Shown: piece after piece, positions 62,438 to 64,000 of the stretch
Layout of the letters: each line of letters opens with the position of its first letter
Position numbering within the stretch: the first letter of the stretch is position 1
The notes under the pieces: generated by a model
Seen by the model: only the letters and a program-made list of their open reading frames with translations
Database searches by the model: none
Told to the model about the DNA's origin: nothing
Assembly (NCBI GenBank): GCA_947488845.1
Contig: CANLBM010000001.1
Span: 62,001 to 126,000, forward strand
Source: an uncultured Sphingomonadaceae bacterium
Lineage (GTDB): Bacteria > Pseudomonadota > Alphaproteobacteria > Sphingomonadales > Sphingomonadaceae
Length of the DNA: 64,000 bases
Reading direction: 5' to 3'
Program-made: the position numbers and the translations under genes

Positions 62438-63565
62438 TCAGGCCGCCTCGCTAATCCCTGCCTCGATCTCCGCCGCCTTCGCTTCAACCAGCTTCACGAT
62501 ATGATCCACCATATCATCATCTGCGACATGATGGTCGGTTACGCCGGAGAGATAGACCATATGCTTGCCCTTGCCGCCGCCGGTGATGCCGATATCGGTC
62601 TCGCGCGCTTCGCCGGGCCCGTTGACCACGCAGCCGAGCACGGAAAGCGAGAGCGGCGTGCGGATATGCTGCAGCCGTTCTTCCAGCGTCTGCACGGTAC
62701 GGATCACGTCAAAACCCTGCCGCGCGCAGCTCGGGCAGGACACAACACGGACACCGCGCGTGCGCAAGCCCAAAGCCTTGAGCATTTCATAGCCGACGCG
62801 AACCTCTTCTTCGGGTTCCGCCGACAGGCTCACCCGGATCGTGTCGCCAATCCCGGCCCAGAGCAGATTGCCCATGCCGATCGAGCTTTTGACGGTGCCG
62901 CCGATCAAGCCACCCGCCTCGGTAATGCCAAGATGCAGCGGACAATCCACTGCATCGGCAAGTTGCGAATAGGCCGCCACCGCAAGAAATACGTCGCTCG
63001 CCTTCACCGCCACCTTGAACTCGTGAAAATCATGGTCCTGCAAGATCTTGATATGGTCGAGCGCGCTTTCAACCAGAGCCTCGGGACAGGGCTCGCCATA
63101 TTTCTCGAGCAGATCCTTTTCCAGACTGCCCGCGTTCACCCCGATCCGGATCGCGCAGCCGTTGGACTTGGCCGCGTCAATGACTTCCTTCACCCGCGCC
63201 GCAGAGCCGATATTGCCGGGATTGATCCGCAGACAGGCCGCTCCCGCTTCGGCGGCCTCGATCCCCCGCTTATAGTGGAAATGGATATCGGCGACGATCG
63301 GCACATTGCTGGCACGCACGATCTCTTTCAGCGCCGCTGTACTCTCGACATCGGGACAGGACACGCGGATGATATCGACGCCCGCGTCCTCGCAGCGGCG
63401 AATCTGGTCGATCGTCGCCTTCGCGTCCGAGGTCAAGGTGTTGGTCATCGTCTGCACGGTAATCGGCGCATCGCCACCGACCGGAACATCACCGACCATG
63501 ATCTGGCGGGATTTGCGTCGATCGATATCGCGCCAGGGACGCAGCGATGGATTATTTGAGGTCAT
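62438..63565 (-). CDS. ispG: 4-hydroxy-3-methylbut-2-enyl diphosphate synthase
   Basis: 375 residues. TIM-barrel start [28 protein letters not shown] and the 4Fe-4S ligands in [13 protein letters not shown] and [22 protein letters not shown]. Converts MEcPP to HMBPP in the MEP isoprenoid pathway, with electrons from flavodoxin or ferredoxin. Confidence 0.95.
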   Translation of the reverse strand: MTSNNPSLRPWRDIDRRKSRQIMVGDVPVGGDAPITVQTMTNTLTSDAKATIDQIRRCEDAGVDIIRVSCPDVESTAALKEIVRASNVPIVADIHFHYKRGIEAAEAGAACLRINPGNIGSAARVKEVIDAAKSNGCAIRIGVNAGSLEKDLLEKYGEPCPEALVESALDHIKILQDHDFHEFKVAVKASDVFLAVAAYSQLADAVDCPLHLGITEAGGLIGGTVKSSIGMGNLLWAGIGDTIRVSLSAEPEEEVRVGYEMLKALGLRTRGVRVVSCPSCARQGFDVIRTVQTLEERLQHIRTPLSLSVLGCVVNGPGEARETDIGITGGGKGKHMVYLSGVTDHHVADDDMVDHIVKLVEAKAAEIEAGISEAA

Positions 63566-63652
63566 ATCTTTGCTCTTGTCAGAAGGGCCCGTTTGCCGGA
63601 CATATAGGCTGTTCGCGCAGAAATGATAAGAGCCAATCGGGAGAGCCGTCTG

Positions 63653-64000
63653 ATGATCCGTTATTTGCTAAGCCTGTTGGCGCCAACCCTGTTGCTTTCG
63701 ACCATGGCAACAGCAGCCAGCGCGAAGGACGGGACCGAAGAGGAAGCCCACTGGTCGATCGCCATTCACGGTGGTGCCGGGACCATCGACCGCGACAAGA
63801 TCACGCCCGAAAAAGATACGGAAATCAGGGCTGCGCTCGACAAGGCCCTGACCATCGGCTCCGACATATTGAAAGACGGCGGCAGCGCGATGGACGCCGT
63901 CACCGCTACTATCGTCTCGCTGGAGAACGATCCGAATTTCAATGCCGGCAAGGGTGCAGTATTTACCTGGGACAAGACCAACGAACTCGACAGCAGCATC
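63653..64000 (+). CDS. Isoaspartyl peptidase/L-asparaginase (partial)
   Basis: The first 116 residues of an Ntn-hydrolase precursor, cut by the window end. Signal peptide ends ATAASA, so it is exported. [43 protein letters not shown] match the N-terminal half of plant-type asparaginases; the autocleavage Thr lies beyond the window. RBS GGGAGAGCC. Confidence 0.88.
   Translation, partial: MIRYLLSLLAPTLLLSTMATAASAKDGTEEEAHWSIAIHGGAGTIDRDKITPEKDTEIRAALDKALTIGSDILKDGGSAMDAVTATIVSLENDPNFNAGKGAVFTWDKTNELDSSI

Noticed and set aside
62501..63559. 352-residue plus-strand frame
   Set aside because: Antisense to ispG, which is complete and clearly real.
1..64000. CRISPR arrays, prophage, IS elements and toxin-antitoxin pairs
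   Set aside because: I saw no regularly spaced direct repeats, transposase, integrase or phage structural genes, and no small overlapping gene pair that fits a toxin-antitoxin module.

Overview
The window looks like a chromosomal segment of a sphingomonad (Alphaproteobacteria, Sphingorhabdus/Sphingopyxis-like). This rests on moderately high GC, the gene repertoire (CYP153, a mitofilin-like gene in the hem operon, GtrA/flavoprotein glycan genes, a T2SS N-like protein) and small intergenic palindromic repeats of the type common in sphingomonads. No prophage, IS element, integrase or CRISPR array is visible. Most of the window is vertically conserved housekeeping DNA. The main accessory blocks are at about 16-28 kb and 47.7-53 kb.

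Layout. 0-2.8 kb: an osmoprotectant ABC transporter (ATPase plus fused permease/binding protein), translationally coupled to a small exported papain-fold-like protein. 2.9-5.4 kb: an SDR with a palindromic operator, pterin carbinolamine dehydratase, and ccmAB. 5.4-13.7 kb: a complete chemosensory operon cheA-W-Y-B-R followed by a GGDEF-EAL protein and an MCP, with no flagellar genes nearby. 13.9-15.6 kb: a flavodoxin-fold protein and a glutaminyl cyclase. 16.0-21.0 kb: a four-gene chaperone-usher pilus operon (pilin, chaperone, usher, tip subunit) with a hairpin terminator/attenuator after the pilin. 21.0-22.7 kb: a largely gene-free, partly AT-rich region.

22.7-28.2 kb holds the most unusual locus. 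It has four plus-strand genes: two small exported Asn/Gln-rich proteins, a Sec-exported C39 cysteine peptidase, and a further exported protein. They face a minus-strand coiled-coil plus outer-membrane beta-barrel protein. Two of the small proteins carry a matching double-glycine motif, [DE]LDx[ML]RGG, downstream of a Sec signal peptide, which would make them natural substrates of the C39 peptidase. The set resembles the Pseudomonas Fap functional-amyloid system (FapD-like peptidase, FapF-like barrel), but with different subunits and its own regulators: a Crp/Fnr protein, a single-domain LuxR protein and a 30-bp near-perfect palindrome.

28.2-47.7 kb: tRNA-Thr(GGU), peptidases, the hemC-hemD-mitofilin operon, tsaD-gpsA, a flippase, a sugar/nucleoside kinase, queG, an ABC-2 exporter, CYP153 and a Tat-exported MsrB. 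47.7-52.9 kb: a glycan-modification operon (flavoprotein, GtrA, sulfatase-fold enzyme, GT-C membrane protein). 53-54.6 kb: an amino-acid permease interrupted by one in-frame stop codon. 54.8-64 kb: a DUF885 peptidase with nhaA, a redox-flavoured operon opposite an Rrf2 regulator, a dienelactone hydrolase, ispG, and the start of an isoaspartyl peptidase gene that runs off the window.

The pilus, the amyloid-like locus and the chemosensory/c-di-GMP genes all sit between 5 and 28 kb. That suggests a neighbourhood concerned with surface attachment and biofilm. This functional link is inferred from gene content and proximity only.
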